From positions 2,356,001 through 2,420,000 of the forward strand of contig NZ_CP015600.1 in assembly GCF_001647715.1 (NCBI RefSeq): a stretch of DNA of 64,000 nucleotides, in the 5' to 3' direction. The notes beneath the pieces were generated by a model that did no database searches, was not told the DNA's origin, and saw nothing but the letters and a program-made list of their open reading frames with translations. Below are positions 26,482 through 35,429 of the stretch, one piece after another (positions within the stretch are counted from its first letter, which is position 1; each line of letters begins with the position of its first letter). This stretch comes from Pseudomonas antarctica (lineage in GTDB: Bacteria > Pseudomonadota > Gammaproteobacteria > Pseudomonadales > Pseudomonadaceae). Made by a program: the position numbers and the translations under genes.

Positions 26482-27120
26482 ATGACCCAGGAATCCCGTT
26501 TCTCCCGCATGGAGCCGGAATTGCGCAAGGCCAATCTGGTCCAGGCGACGCTTACTTGCCTCAAGCGCGATGGCTTCCAGGGCGCGTCGATTCGCAAGAT
26601 AAGCGCCGAGGCCGGGGTGTCGGTGGGGCTGATCAGTCATCACTATTCGGGCAAGGATGAGCTGGTGGCCGAGGCCTATCGCACGATCACCGCCCAAGTC
26701 ATGAGCCTGTTGCGCGAGACCATGGCCAAGGCGCCACCGCAACCGCGGGAACGTTTGTCGGCGTTGTTTCGTGGCTCCTTTTCCCCACAACTGCTCGACC
26801 CGCAACTGCTGGACGCCTGGCTGGTATTCTGGGGCGCGGTCAAGACGGCCCCGGCGATCAACCAGGCCCACGAACATTCCTATGGCGAGTACCGCACCAT
26901 CATGCGCTCGGCCCTGACGGACATGGCCAGGGAGGAGGGGTGGAAACAGTTCGACGCCGACCTGGCCGCCATCGGCTTGAGCGCCTTGCTCGATGGGTTG
27001 TGGTTGGAGTCTGGGCTCAACCCTGGCACCTTTACGCCGGCGCAGGGCATCCAGATTTGCGAAGCCTGGGTCGACGGCTTGCAGAGTGGCGGTCGCCAAC
27101 GTTACCAGCTCAAAACCTGA
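26482..27120 (+). CDS. TetR-family transcriptional regulator (BetI-like C-terminal domain)
   Basis: 212 aa. N-terminal HTH: GASIRKISAEAGVSVGLISHHYSGKDELV, residues about 32-60. The C-terminal half (LDPQLLDAWLVFWGAVKTAPAI) resembles BetI-type ligand domains. It probably represses a neighbouring unit: the divergent aldo/keto reductase or the CoA-metabolism operon starting 149 nt downstream. Ligand unknown. Confidence 0.85.
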   Translation: MTQESRFSRMEPELRKANLVQATLTCLKRDGFQGASIRKISAEAGVSVGLISHHYSGKDELVAEAYRTITAQVMSLLRETMAKAPPQPRERLSALFRGSFSPQLLDPQLLDAWLVFWGAVKTAPAINQAHEHSYGEYRTIMRSALTDMAREEGWKQFDADLAAIGLSALLDGLWLESGLNPGTFTPAQGIQICEAWVDGLQSGGRQRYQLKT

Positions 27121-27268
27121 GCCTTTCTCACCGCCTGGACGCAATGTCCAGGTCGATATTTCCCCCCTGAAAATATTTGCAGTTTGCCGATTGCCTCCTT
27201 GCTGAACACTCGTTTAGTATCTCGCCATGTCGCACCCCTCAAGCCAATTAAAATAATTCGAGGAAGCC

Positions 27269-28060
27269 ATGACTACCGATTCGCCCGTGCTTACCCATGT
27301 GCAAGCAGGCGTTGCCTGGATCACCCTCAACCGGGTGGCCCAGCGCAATGCACTGGACATCCCGACTCTCAAGCACCTGCATGCCTTGCTCGATACGCTC
27401 AACACCGACAGCGCCGTGCGTGCGGTGGTCTTGACCGGCAACGGGCGTGGCTTCTGCGCCGGTGCCGACCTGGCGGAGTGGGCCGAAGCCGAATCGCGTG
27501 GTGCCCTGGAAACCTACGGCTGGACCGAAACCGCCCACGCCCTGATGACCCGCCTGCACACCCTCGACAAACCCACTCTTGCTGCGATCAACGGCACTGC
27601 CGTCGGCGCCGGCATGGACCTCACCTTGTGTTGCGACCTGCGCATCGCCGCGCAGTCGGCACGCTTCAAGGCCGGCTACACCAGCCTGGCTTACTCGCCG
27701 GATGCCGGTGCCAGTTGGCACTTACCGCGCCTGATCGGCAGCGAACAGGCCAAGCGCCTGCTGTTCCTCGATGAACTGTGGAGCGCCGACCGCGCGCTGG
27801 CTGCCGGGTTGGTGGGCGAGGTGGTCGCCGATGATCAACTCCACGCCCACGCCACCGAGTTGGCGACGCGCCTGGCCAACGGCCCGACCTTCGCCTTCGC
27901 CCAGACCAAGGCCCTGATTCGCGAAGGCGCCGATCGCAGCCTGCCCGAGCAACTGCAGGCCGAACTGGCCGCTGGGTTGTTGTGTGGACGCAGTGCCGAT
28001 GGTGCTGAAGCCCTGCGCGCAGCCATGGAAAAACGCCTCCCGAACTTCTGCGGCAAATAA
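27269..28060 (+). CDS. Enoyl-CoA hydratase/isomerase family protein
   Basis: 263 aa. Crotonase-fold oxyanion-hole segments are LTGNGRGFCAGADLAEWAE and INGTAVGAGMDLTLCCDLRIAA. It acts on an acyl-CoA, probably adding water to an enoyl-CoA. GAGGAAGCC precedes the ATG. It is the first gene of an operon with an acyl-CoA dehydrogenase, an ADP-forming CoA ligase and an AruI-like decarboxylase; the first two, the decarboxylase and the quinone reductase have counterparts next to aruHI in PAO1. Confidence 0.88.
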   Translation: MTTDSPVLTHVQAGVAWITLNRVAQRNALDIPTLKHLHALLDTLNTDSAVRAVVLTGNGRGFCAGADLAEWAEAESRGALETYGWTETAHALMTRLHTLDKPTLAAINGTAVGAGMDLTLCCDLRIAAQSARFKAGYTSLAYSPDAGASWHLPRLIGSEQAKRLLFLDELWSADRALAAGLVGEVVADDQLHAHATELATRLANGPTFAFAQTKALIREGADRSLPEQLQAELAAGLLCGRSADGAEALRAAMEKRLPNFCGK

Positions 28061-28088
28061 CAACAACACCCCCCGAGCAGGTAGCGCC

Positions 28089-29249
28089 ATGAATTTCCAA
28101 CTCAGCCAAGAACAAGACATGTTGGTGGACGCGGTACGCAGTTTTGTGATCAAGGAATTGCTGCCCCATGAGGCGGCGGTGGACCGCGCCGATGAGGTCT
28201 CGCCGGCGCTTGCTGCGCAGATTCGTGACAAGGCCATCGCTGCTGGTTTCTATGCCTTCAACATGCCCGAAGAGGTCGGTGGTGGCGGCCTCGATTACCT
28301 GTCCCAGGCGCTGATCGAACGGGAGTTGTCCAAGGTGTCGTGGGCACTGCATGTGTTTGTCGCGCGCCCCTCGAAAATCCTCATGGCCTGCACTGGCGCA
28401 CAGATTGAGGACTACTTGTTGCCCTGCGTGCAGGGCAAGAAAATCGACTGCTTCGCGCTGACCGAGCCGGGTGCCGGCTCGGATGCCAACGCCATCAAGA
28501 CCCGTGCCGTGCGCAGCGGCGATGACTTCGTGATCAACGGCAGCAAGCACTTTATCAGCCATGCGGGGCACGCCGATTTCGCCATCGTGTTTGCCGTGAC
28601 CGACACCTATGAATACAACGGGCGCCCACGCAATGAGGTGACCTCGTTTCTGGTGGACCGGGGTACCCCGGGCATGACCATCCGCCGAGGTCCCAAGTGC
28701 GTCAGCAACCGCGGCTATCACACCTATGAGATGTTCTTCGACGACTGCCGCGTCCCGGCGTCCAAGGTGCTCGGTGAAGTGGGCAAAGGCTGGGATGTCG
28801 CCAATGCCTGGCTCACCGCAGGGCGCGTGATGGTCGCCGCCAATTGCGTCGGCCAGGCTCAGCGGGCGCTGGACGTATCGCTGCAATGGGCGGCGGATCG
28901 CAAGCAGTTCGGCCAGCCCATCGGTACCTATCAAGGCGTGAGTTTCAAGCTGGCGGACATGGCCACGCAGATTCGCGCTGCCGAGTTGTTGACCCTGCAC
29001 ACTGCCTGGAAGATGGACCAGGGCCGCATGACCGACGGCGAGGCCGGCATGGCCAAATTGTTTGCCAGCGAAACCCTGGGCAAGGTCGCCGACGACGCCG
29101 TGCAGATTTTCGGCGGCATGGGCTTGATGGATGAAGGACCGGTGGAGCGCATCTGGCGCAACGCACGGATCGAACGGATCTGGGAAGGCACTTCGGAAAT
29201 CCAGCGCCATATCATTGCGCGCGAACTGTTGCGGCCGCTGTTGCGCTGA
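28089..29249 (+). CDS. Acyl-CoA dehydrogenase
   Basis: 386 aa, standard length. Family blocks: FALTEPGAGSDANAIKT (flavin contact), RKQFGQPIGTYQGVSFKLADM and the C-terminal QIFGGMGLMDEGPVERIWRNARIERIWEGTSEIQRHIIAREL, which holds the catalytic-base region. It oxidises an acyl-CoA to the 2,3-enoyl-CoA, passing electrons to ETF. The ATG at 28089 lies 28 nt after the hydratase gene. Substrate is unknown; the operon context suggests a C4-C5 acyl chain. Confidence 0.92.
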   Translation: MNFQLSQEQDMLVDAVRSFVIKELLPHEAAVDRADEVSPALAAQIRDKAIAAGFYAFNMPEEVGGGGLDYLSQALIERELSKVSWALHVFVARPSKILMACTGAQIEDYLLPCVQGKKIDCFALTEPGAGSDANAIKTRAVRSGDDFVINGSKHFISHAGHADFAIVFAVTDTYEYNGRPRNEVTSFLVDRGTPGMTIRRGPKCVSNRGYHTYEMFFDDCRVPASKVLGEVGKGWDVANAWLTAGRVMVAANCVGQAQRALDVSLQWAADRKQFGQPIGTYQGVSFKLADMATQIRAAELLTLHTAWKMDQGRMTDGEAGMAKLFASETLGKVADDAVQIFGGMGLMDEGPVERIWRNARIERIWEGTSEIQRHIIARELLRPLLR

Positions 29250-29267
29250 TCGGCGCGGAGAACGCTT

Positions 29268-31376
29268 ATGTCCCAGGCTATTCGCGATAACCTCAAGCGC
29301 CTGCTGGCGCCCCGGCATCTGGCATTTGTCGGCGGGCGCAGCATGGCTCGCGCCCTAAAGCGCTGCGCCGACGGCGGGTTTACCGGGCAAATGTGGCTGG
29401 TCAACCCGCAGCATGACTGCCTCGACGGCATCCCTTGTGTCCGCCGCGTGGCTGATCTGCCGTGCGGCCCGGATGCGGTGTTTGTCGCCACCAACCGTGA
29501 ACTGACATTGACCTGCATCGCTGAACTCGCCGCCATCGGCACGGGCGGAGCTATTTGCTACGCCTCAGGGTTTGCCGAAACCGGCGCCGACGGTGCAGCC
29601 TTGCAACAGCAGTTGCTAGAAGTGGCAGGCGACATGGCCTTGCTCGGCCCCAACTGCTACGGCCTGTTGGACTACCTGCACAACTCGGCATTGTGGCCGG
29701 TGGCCCATGGCGGCAAGACGGTCGAGAAGGGCGTCGCGGTACTGACCCAGAGCGGCAACTTTGCCTACAACCTGTCGATGAGCGACCGCTCATTGCCGGT
29801 CGCCTACATGGCTTCAGTGGGTAACCAGGCACAACTGGGCGTGGCCGAATTGATGGACGTGTTGCTCGACGAACCGCGCGTTACCGCCATCGGCCTGCAC
29901 CTGGAAGGCCTGAAAAATGTGCCGGGTTTTGCCCGTGCGGCGCACAAAGCCCTGGAAAAAGGCATTCCGATCATCGCACTGAAAACCGGCGTCTCGCAGC
30001 TAGGCGCCGAGCTGGCATTAAGTCACACCAGTTCACTGTCCGGCTCCGATGCGCTGTACGACAGCTTGTTTGCACGTCTGGGCGTGATCCGGGTGAGCGG
30101 GCCGGTGAGTTTTGTCGAAACCTTGAAGGCGGCGGCGTGCGGCAACCTGCCGGCAGGAAATCGCCTGATCGCGCTGGCCTGTTCCGGTGGTGATGCTGGG
30201 CTGATTGCCGATTACGCCGAGCGCAACCATCTGGCCCTGCCGAAACTTGACGCAGGCCAGCGTGCTGAACTGGCGCAGGTGCTGCCCAGCTACGCCAATC
30301 TGGTCAACCCATTGGATTTCACCACCGCCATCTGGGGCGACCGTGAAGCACTCCATAGCATGCTCGACACGGCCCTGCGCACCGACGCAGATGCCGCCAT
30401 GCTGGTGCTGGATTACCCGGCCGAATTTACCGGCGAGCGCCAGGAATGCGACCTGCTGTTGGCGCTGTTTTGCGCAGCGCTCGGCCGACATGGCAAGAGC
30501 GGTTTCGTCACCTCGGCGTTTCCCGAGCTGTTGCCGGTCCATGCCCGCGAACGCCTGCATGCCCACGGCATTCCCGCCTTGCAGGGGGTGGAAGATGCGC
30601 TCGCGGCATGGGGCCGGATTGCTGGCTACCAAAACCATCGTCGCGTCTTGCTTGAGCGGGGCGAATCGATCCTCGAACCGCTGTGCCCACAAGCCCTCGA
30701 TGGCCATGGCGCGGCCCTGGATGAATGGGCGTCCAAACAGGCATTACGCGCGTTTGGCTTGCCCACTCCACCGAGTGTGTTGAGTACGCCGGAACGCGCG
30801 ATTACCGATGCACAGGTGTTGGGCTACCCGTTGGTGCTCAAGGCAGTCAGCACCGATTTACCGCATAAAACCGAAGCCGGGGCGGTGGCGCTTAACCTGC
30901 CAGACGCAGCCGCTTTAAGCGCTGCGATTGAGCAGATGCGCGGGCAAATCGCCGCGTATGCACCCGGCGTTGCCTTCGATCGACTGCTATTGGAGTCCAT
31001 GGCAGCCCAGCCCTTGGCCGAGTTGATCGTAGGCATCAAGCGTGAAAACGACTTCGGCCTGGCCCTGGTGATTGGCGCCGGTGGCATCCTGGTGGAACTG
31101 CTCAAGGACAGCCGCAGCCTGTTGCTGCCCACCACTGACGAGGCGATTGGCAACGCGTTGCTCAGCCTGCGCAGCGCCGCTTTGCTGCAAGGTTTTCGCG
31201 GGCGTGAGGTGGCGGATATGGACGCGTTGGTCTCGGCGATTCGCGCGGTGGCCGACTACGCCTGTGCCAATGCCGAACGGTTGCTGGAACTCGATGTGAA
31301 CCCATTGCTGGTCAATGCCCAGGGCGCCACGGCGGTCGATGCATTGATTCGACTAGGAGATGGCTATGCAAGATAA
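29268..31376 (+). CDS. Acyl-CoA synthetase, ADP/NDP-forming type
   Basis: 702 aa. A CoA-binding Rossmann domain at the N-terminus is followed by two succinyl-CoA-ligase-like domains with the phospho-His H253 in LSHTSSLSGSD, and a C-terminal ATP-grasp domain (GYPLVLKAVSTDLPHKTEAGAVALNL; IKRENDFGLALVIGAGGI). It forms an acyl-CoA from acid, CoA and ATP, giving ADP. It overlaps the following thiamine-enzyme gene by 11 nt, which indicates translational coupling. Confidence 0.88.
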   Translation: MSQAIRDNLKRLLAPRHLAFVGGRSMARALKRCADGGFTGQMWLVNPQHDCLDGIPCVRRVADLPCGPDAVFVATNRELTLTCIAELAAIGTGGAICYASGFAETGADGAALQQQLLEVAGDMALLGPNCYGLLDYLHNSALWPVAHGGKTVEKGVAVLTQSGNFAYNLSMSDRSLPVAYMASVGNQAQLGVAELMDVLLDEPRVTAIGLHLEGLKNVPGFARAAHKALEKGIPIIALKTGVSQLGAELALSHTSSLSGSDALYDSLFARLGVIRVSGPVSFVETLKAAACGNLPAGNRLIALACSGGDAGLIADYAERNHLALPKLDAGQRAELAQVLPSYANLVNPLDFTTAIWGDREALHSMLDTALRTDADAAMLVLDYPAEFTGERQECDLLLALFCAALGRHGKSGFVTSAFPELLPVHARERLHAHGIPALQGVEDALAAWGRIAGYQNHRRVLLERGESILEPLCPQALDGHGAALDEWASKQALRAFGLPTPPSVLSTPERAITDAQVLGYPLVLKAVSTDLPHKTEAGAVALNLPDAAALSAAIEQMRGQIAAYAPGVAFDRLLLESMAAQPLAELIVGIKRENDFGLALVIGAGGILVELLKDSRSLLLPTTDEAIGNALLSLRSAALLQGFRGREVADMDALVSAIRAVADYACANAERLLELDVNPLLVNAQGATAVDALIRLGDGYAR

Positions 31377-32973
31377 AACGGTGACCGGCGGCCAGGCGCT
31401 GGTGCGGTTGTTGGCCAACTATGGCGTCGACACGGTGTTCGGCATTCCCGGTGTGCACACCTTGGAACTGTATCGCGGCCTGCCCGGCAGCGGCATTCGC
31501 CACGTGCTCACGCGCCACGAACAGGGCGCCGGTTTTATGGCCGACGGCTATGCACGAGTCAGTGGTAAACCCGGCGTGTGCTTTGTCATCACCGGCCCTG
31601 GCGTCACCAATGCCGCAACCGCCATCGGCCAGGCCTATGCCGATTCCATTGCGATGCTGGTGATCTCCAGCGTCAACTCCACCGCCAGCCTCGGCAAAGG
31701 CTGGGGCAGCCTGCACGAGACCCAGGATCAGCGGGCGATCACCGCTCCCATCACCGCGTTTTCGGCGGTGGCATTGAGTGCCGAGGATCTGCCCGAGCTG
31801 ATCGCCCGTGCCTACGCGGTGTTCGACAGCGAGCGGCCACGGCCGGTGCATATTTCGGTGCCGCTGGATGTGTTGGCGGCACCGGTCAAAAGGGATTGGA
31901 GCAATGAGGTGGTCCGCCGTCCAGGGCGTGGTCTGCCATCGGCCGACGTGCTGGAGCAGGCAGTGGCCGCGCTCGCGGCGGCCAAACGGCCGATGATCAT
32001 TGCCGGCGGGGGCGCATTGGCAGCAAGCGAGGCGTTACAGCGTTTGAGTACGCGCCTGGCGGCGCCGTTTTTTACCAGCGTTGCGGGTAAGGGACTGCTG
32101 CCGATCAACGATCCGCTGAATGCCGGTTCCACCCTGTGTGTCGAACCGGGCTGGCAACTGATCAGCGAGGCCGATGTGGTGCTGGCGGTCGGTACGGAAA
32201 TGGCTGACACCGATTATTGGCGCGAGCGTTTGCCAATCAAGGGTGAGCTGTTACGGGTGGATATCGACCCGCGCAAATTCAATGATTTCTACCCCTGCAC
32301 GCTGGCGTTGCACGGCGATGCCAACCAGACCGTGTTGGCCTTGCTCGAGGGGTTACCGCCTGCACCGCGCCACGCAGACGCGTCGATCAAAAAGGTCGCA
32401 ACATTGCGCCAGGCGGTAGCGCTTGGGCACGGCCCGCTGCAGGCCATTCATCAAGCCATTCTTGACCGCATCGAGGCCGAACTGCCTGCCAACGCGTTCA
32501 TCAGCAGTGACATGACCCAACTGGCCTACACCGGCAACTACGCTTACCCAAGCCGCGCCCCGCGCAGCTGGTTGCACCCCACCGGCTACGGCACCTTGGG
32601 CTATGGCTTTCCCGCCGGCATCGGCGCCAAGTTCGGTGCGCCGCTGCGCCCCGGCCTGGTGTTAGTGGGGGACGGCGGTTTTCTCTACACCGCCCAGGAA
32701 CTGGCGACCGCCGTGGAGGAACTGGACAGCCCGTTGGTGGTGCTGTTGTGGAATAACGACGCCCTTGGCCAGATCCGCGACGACATGCTGAGCCTGGATA
32801 TCGAACCCATCGGTGTGCTGCCGCGCAACCCGGATTTTGCGCTGTTTGCCCAGGCGTTCGGTTGCGCCGTGTACCAACCCAAGAGCCTGGATGAATTGCA
32901 GACGGACTTGCGCAACGGCTTCAAACGCAATGGCGTGACGTTGATCGAGCTCAAACATGCCTGTGCCTGTTGA
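31366..32973 (+). CDS. aruI: Thiamine-diphosphate decarboxylase, AruI-like (5-guanidino-2-oxopentanoate decarboxylase)
   Basis: 535 aa. N-terminal TPP pyrimidine domain with the activating Glu in TRHEQGAGFMADGYARVSGKPG, central domain, and C-terminal pyrophosphate domain with VGDGGFLYTAQELATAVEE and a metal-binding NNDALG motif. It decarboxylates a 2-oxo acid. The sequence and the neighbouring hydratase, dehydrogenase and quinone reductase match the PAO1 aruI locus (arginine transaminase pathway), but the aminotransferase aruH is absent here. AGGAG is 7 nt upstream of the ATG at 31366. Symbol by resemblance. Confidence 0.75.
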   Translation: MQDKTVTGGQALVRLLANYGVDTVFGIPGVHTLELYRGLPGSGIRHVLTRHEQGAGFMADGYARVSGKPGVCFVITGPGVTNAATAIGQAYADSIAMLVISSVNSTASLGKGWGSLHETQDQRAITAPITAFSAVALSAEDLPELIARAYAVFDSERPRPVHISVPLDVLAAPVKRDWSNEVVRRPGRGLPSADVLEQAVAALAAAKRPMIIAGGGALAASEALQRLSTRLAAPFFTSVAGKGLLPINDPLNAGSTLCVEPGWQLISEADVVLAVGTEMADTDYWRERLPIKGELLRVDIDPRKFNDFYPCTLALHGDANQTVLALLEGLPPAPRHADASIKKVATLRQAVALGHGPLQAIHQAILDRIEAELPANAFISSDMTQLAYTGNYAYPSRAPRSWLHPTGYGTLGYGFPAGIGAKFGAPLRPGLVLVGDGGFLYTAQELATAVEELDSPLVVLLWNNDALGQIRDDMLSLDIEPIGVLPRNPDFALFAQAFGCAVYQPKSLDELQTDLRNGFKRNGVTLIELKHACAC

Positions 32974-33112
32974 CCCATACAGGCGCGGGACCCTGGGCGA
33001 AAACAACCAAAGGCGCACCGTCCTGCTGTTTTCATCGGAAGCGAAAATGGCCTCGCAATGGCTTGAACATTTGCTCGCCCAACGGGCGGCGCACACCGTT
33101 TGAGGAGTTCAC

Positions 33113-33814
33113 ATGAAGGTTTTGATTGTTCACGCCCACCCTGAGCCACAGTCCTTTACCGCTGCGTTGCGCGACCAGGGCGTGACTACGCTGCAAGGCC
33201 TGGGGCATCAGGTGCAGGTGAGTGACTTGTATGCCATGCAGTGGAACCCGGTGGCGTCGGCGGCTGATTTTTCCACGCGAGAGAATCCCGAGTATCTGGT
33301 GTATGCCCTGGAGCAACGCATGGGTGTAAAAAAACAGTCGATCGCGGCGGATATCCAGGGCGAGTTGGACAAGGTGCTATGGGCCGACCTGCTGATCCTC
33401 AATTTTCCGATCTTCTGGTTCTCTATGCCTGCAATGCTCAAGGGCTGGGTCGACCGCGTGCTGGTGTCCGGTGTGTGTTATGGCGGCAAGCGGTTCTATG
33501 ATCAGGGCGGGTTGGCGGGCAAGCGTGCGCTGGTCACGGTGACCTTGGGCGGGCGCGAACACATGTTCGGTGAAGGCGCGATTCATGGGCCGCTGGAGGA
33601 TATGTTGCGGCCGATCCTGCGCGGTACGTTGGCGTATGTCGGGTATGAGGTGCTGGCGCCGTTTGTGGCGTGGCATGTGCCGTATATCAGCGACGAGGCG
33701 CGGCGTGATTTTCTGCTGGCGTATGAGCAGCGGCTGCAAGGGTTGGTGGATGAGCAGCCCTTGGTGTTTGCGCAACTGGCGCAGTTTGATGAGGCGCTGT
33801 ACCCACTTTCCTGA
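33113..33814 (+). CDS. NAD(P)H dehydrogenase (quinone), flavodoxin-like fold
   Basis: 233 aa. Begins MKVLIVHAHPEPQSFTAAL, the FMN/FAD phosphate-binding start of the MdaB/NQO1 group, with FPIFWFSMPAMLKGWVDRV as the flavin-ring contact. It performs two-electron reduction of quinones. GAGGAG precedes the ATG. It follows the AruI-like gene by 139 nt, the same neighbour pair as PA4975 beside aruHI in PAO1. Confidence 0.88.
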   Translation: MKVLIVHAHPEPQSFTAALRDQGVTTLQGLGHQVQVSDLYAMQWNPVASAADFSTRENPEYLVYALEQRMGVKKQSIAADIQGELDKVLWADLLILNFPIFWFSMPAMLKGWVDRVLVSGVCYGGKRFYDQGGLAGKRALVTVTLGGREHMFGEGAIHGPLEDMLRPILRGTLAYVGYEVLAPFVAWHVPYISDEARRDFLLAYEQRLQGLVDEQPLVFAQLAQFDEALYPLS

Positions 33815-33828
33815 GCCCGGCGACGTTC

Positions 33829-33862
33829 AACTGTGGGAGCTGGCAAGCCAGCTCCCACAGTT
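33829..33862. repeat. REP palindrome between convergent genes
   Basis: A 34-nt nearly perfect palindrome with 16-nt arms beginning AACTGTGGGAGCTGGC and two unpaired bases in the centre. It carries the same TGTGGGAGC core as the REPIN at 55816. It lies between convergent genes ending at 33814 and 33876 and could also serve as a bidirectional stop. Confidence 0.8.
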
Positions 33863-33875
33863 TGATTCTCATCGG

Positions 33876-34955
33876 TCAGTCGGCTTTGCTGTGCGCGCGA
33901 AGGCGCTCGGCCGCACTGCGCAACAACTGCTCGGTACTGTTCCAGCCCAGGCAACCATCTGTCACCGACACGCCGTACTTCATCGACGCACTCAACGGTT
34001 GGCAACCTTCGAACAGATGACTTTCGAGCATCATGCCGATCAGCGAGGTGTCACCCTGCAGGCGCTGTTCCAACACGTCGTTGAACACCGCCGGTTGACG
34101 CAACGGGTCCTTGCCACTGTTGGCGTGGCTGCAATCGACCATAATCCGCGCCGCGACCTTGGACTTGGCCAGGTCATGCTTCACTTGCGCCACGCTTTGC
34201 GCGTCGTAGTTCGGCCCACGGTGACCGCCGCGCAGCACCAGATGGGTGTCGGGGTTGCCCGGGGTCTGGATGATCGCCGGGTGGCCCTGGCTGTCGACGC
34301 CGAAGTGGCGGTGCGGGTGCGACGCCGAGCGCATTGCATCGCAGGCAATCGCAACCCCGCCGTCGGTGCCGTTCTTGAAGCCGACCGGCATGCCCAGGCC
34401 GCTGGCCATTTCGCGGTGGATCTGTGATTCAGTCGTGCGCGCACCGATGGCGACCCAACTCAGCAGGTCATCGAAGTAGCCGGCGGCCATCGGTTGCAGC
34501 AGCTCGGTGGCGACCGGCAATCCCAGGCGCAGCATTTCGCGCATCAGCTCGCGGGACAGCGTGAGGCCGGCGGCCATGTCGTCGCTGCCGTCCAGGTGCG
34601 GGTCGTAGGCCAGGCCTTTCCAACCGATGGTGGTGCGCGGTTTTTCGACGTAGGCACGGATCACCAGCAGCATCTGGTCGCTGACCTCAAGTGCCAGCTT
34701 CTTCAGGTTGCGCGCGTATTCCATGGCGGATTCGGGGTCGTGGATCGAACACGGGCCGACAATCACCAGCAAACGTGAATCTTCGCCATTGAGAATGGCG
34801 CGCACGGCTTGGCGATGGGCGTGGATCTGTTCATTGAGGAACGGGCTGAGAGGCAACCGGTGCTTGAGCTCAAGGGAGCTGGGCAGGCGCTGGGTCAGGG
34901 CCTCATTGGCGCTGGACAGGGCAGAGACGGGCAGAGCGGCGATGGAGGAGTTCAT
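33876..34955 (-). CDS. 3-deoxy-7-phosphoheptulonate (DAHP) synthase, type I
   Basis: 359 aa. Type I DAHP synthase blocks: IVGPCSIHDPESAMEYA, IRAYVEKPRTTIGWKGLAYDP, IGARTTESQIHREMASG and MVDCSHANSGKDP, which supply metal and phosphoenolpyruvate ligands. It catalyses the first step of the shikimate pathway. AGGAAG is 8 nt before the ATG at 34955. An aromatic leader peptide, terminator and Tyr-rich short ORF lie upstream, suggesting attenuation by aromatic tRNA charging. Which amino acid feeds back on the enzyme cannot be told from sequence. Confidence 0.93.
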   Translation of the reverse strand: MNSSIAALPVSALSSANEALTQRLPSSLELKHRLPLSPFLNEQIHAHRQAVRAILNGEDSRLLVIVGPCSIHDPESAMEYARNLKKLALEVSDQMLLVIRAYVEKPRTTIGWKGLAYDPHLDGSDDMAAGLTLSRELMREMLRLGLPVATELLQPMAAGYFDDLLSWVAIGARTTESQIHREMASGLGMPVGFKNGTDGGVAIACDAMRSASHPHRHFGVDSQGHPAIIQTPGNPDTHLVLRGGHRGPNYDAQSVAQVKHDLAKSKVAARIMVDCSHANSGKDPLRQPAVFNDVLEQRLQGDTSLIGMMLESHLFEGCQPLSASMKYGVSVTDGCLGWNSTEQLLRSAAERLRAHSKAD

Positions 34956-35003
34956 ATTCAAGGCTTCCTGGGCAAGCGGCGGGCTGTTCCCGCACGCTCT
35001 GCC

Positions 35004-35156
35004 CTACTGGGGTGTTCGACAATTGGCCGTATTGGCTGCGTGTGTTGGCTTGCCACCAATAGGTGACCGATCGGAGGCGGCAGGCTGTCCCGAACGGAGC
35101 TTGCTAAATCGCCATGCAGTGGAAGTGTCGTAGCGGTAATAGGTGGCGTAGTTCAT
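35004..35156 (-). CDS. Tyr-rich short upstream ORF of DAHP synthase (50 aa)
   Basis: ATG at 35156 with AAAGGA 8 nt upstream; stop 48 nt before the DAHP synthase start. The N-terminus is MNYATYYRYDTSTAWRF: four Tyr, one Trp and one Phe in 17 residues. The remainder is polar and overlaps sequence able to fold (GGTGGCAAGCC region). It lies after the terminator, so it is translated only on read-through transcripts. It may be a second sensing ORF, for tyrosine, that controls translation or transcription of the synthase gene. Confidence 0.55.
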   Translation of the reverse strand: MNYATYYRYDTSTAWRFSKLRSGQPAASDRSPIGGKPTHAANTANCRTPQ

Positions 35157-35204
35157 GTCGTGAGTCCTTTTAGTGTTCGGTGTGATGCAAAATAATTAAG
35201 GCTT

Positions 35205-35244
35205 GAAAAAACAAAACCCCCGGTCGGGGAGCCGACCGGGGGTT
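35205..35244 (-). terminator. Leader terminator (attenuator) of the DAHP synthase gene
   Basis: On the minus strand a GC-rich stem (arms 35232-35244 and 35214-35227, 13 bp with one extra base, four-base loop) is followed by TTTTGTTTTTT. This is a textbook intrinsic terminator, 50 nt downstream of the aromatic leader peptide and about 50 nt upstream of the next short ORF. Confidence 0.9.
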
Positions 35245-35294
35245 AGATTTCTCTGGTAGGCGACCCCTTGAGTAGTGGGCGCCGATTTCAGGTA

Positions 35295-35429
35295 TCAGGC
35301 GCGCCAGTGGCTAAACCAATACCCAAAATAAAAGCTGACCAGTGCGCTCAAACCGTTCACACGGGCAGCCGACACCGAGCGCGATGCGCTGGCAGCAGGG
35401 CAAACCTGAGTGTGGGTGAGTTGCAACAT
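35295..35429 (-). CDS. Aromatic leader peptide of the DAHP synthase attenuator (44 aa)
   Basis: ATG at 35429 with GGAG 7 nt upstream; stop TGA at 35297-35295. Near its end the peptide reads FYFGYWFSHW: three Phe, two Tyr and two Trp in ten codons. This is followed 50 nt later by an intrinsic terminator, the arrangement of trp/phe-type attenuators. The leader message can form GGCGCCC/GGGTCGCC (35277-35283 with 35259-35267) and the downstream GGGGT can alternatively pair with the terminator's ACCCC. Scarcity of charged aromatic tRNA would stall ribosomes and favour read-through. The mechanism is inferred from the layout. Confidence 0.8.
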   Translation of the reverse strand: MLQLTHTQVCPAASASRSVSAARVNGLSALVSFYFGYWFSHWRA

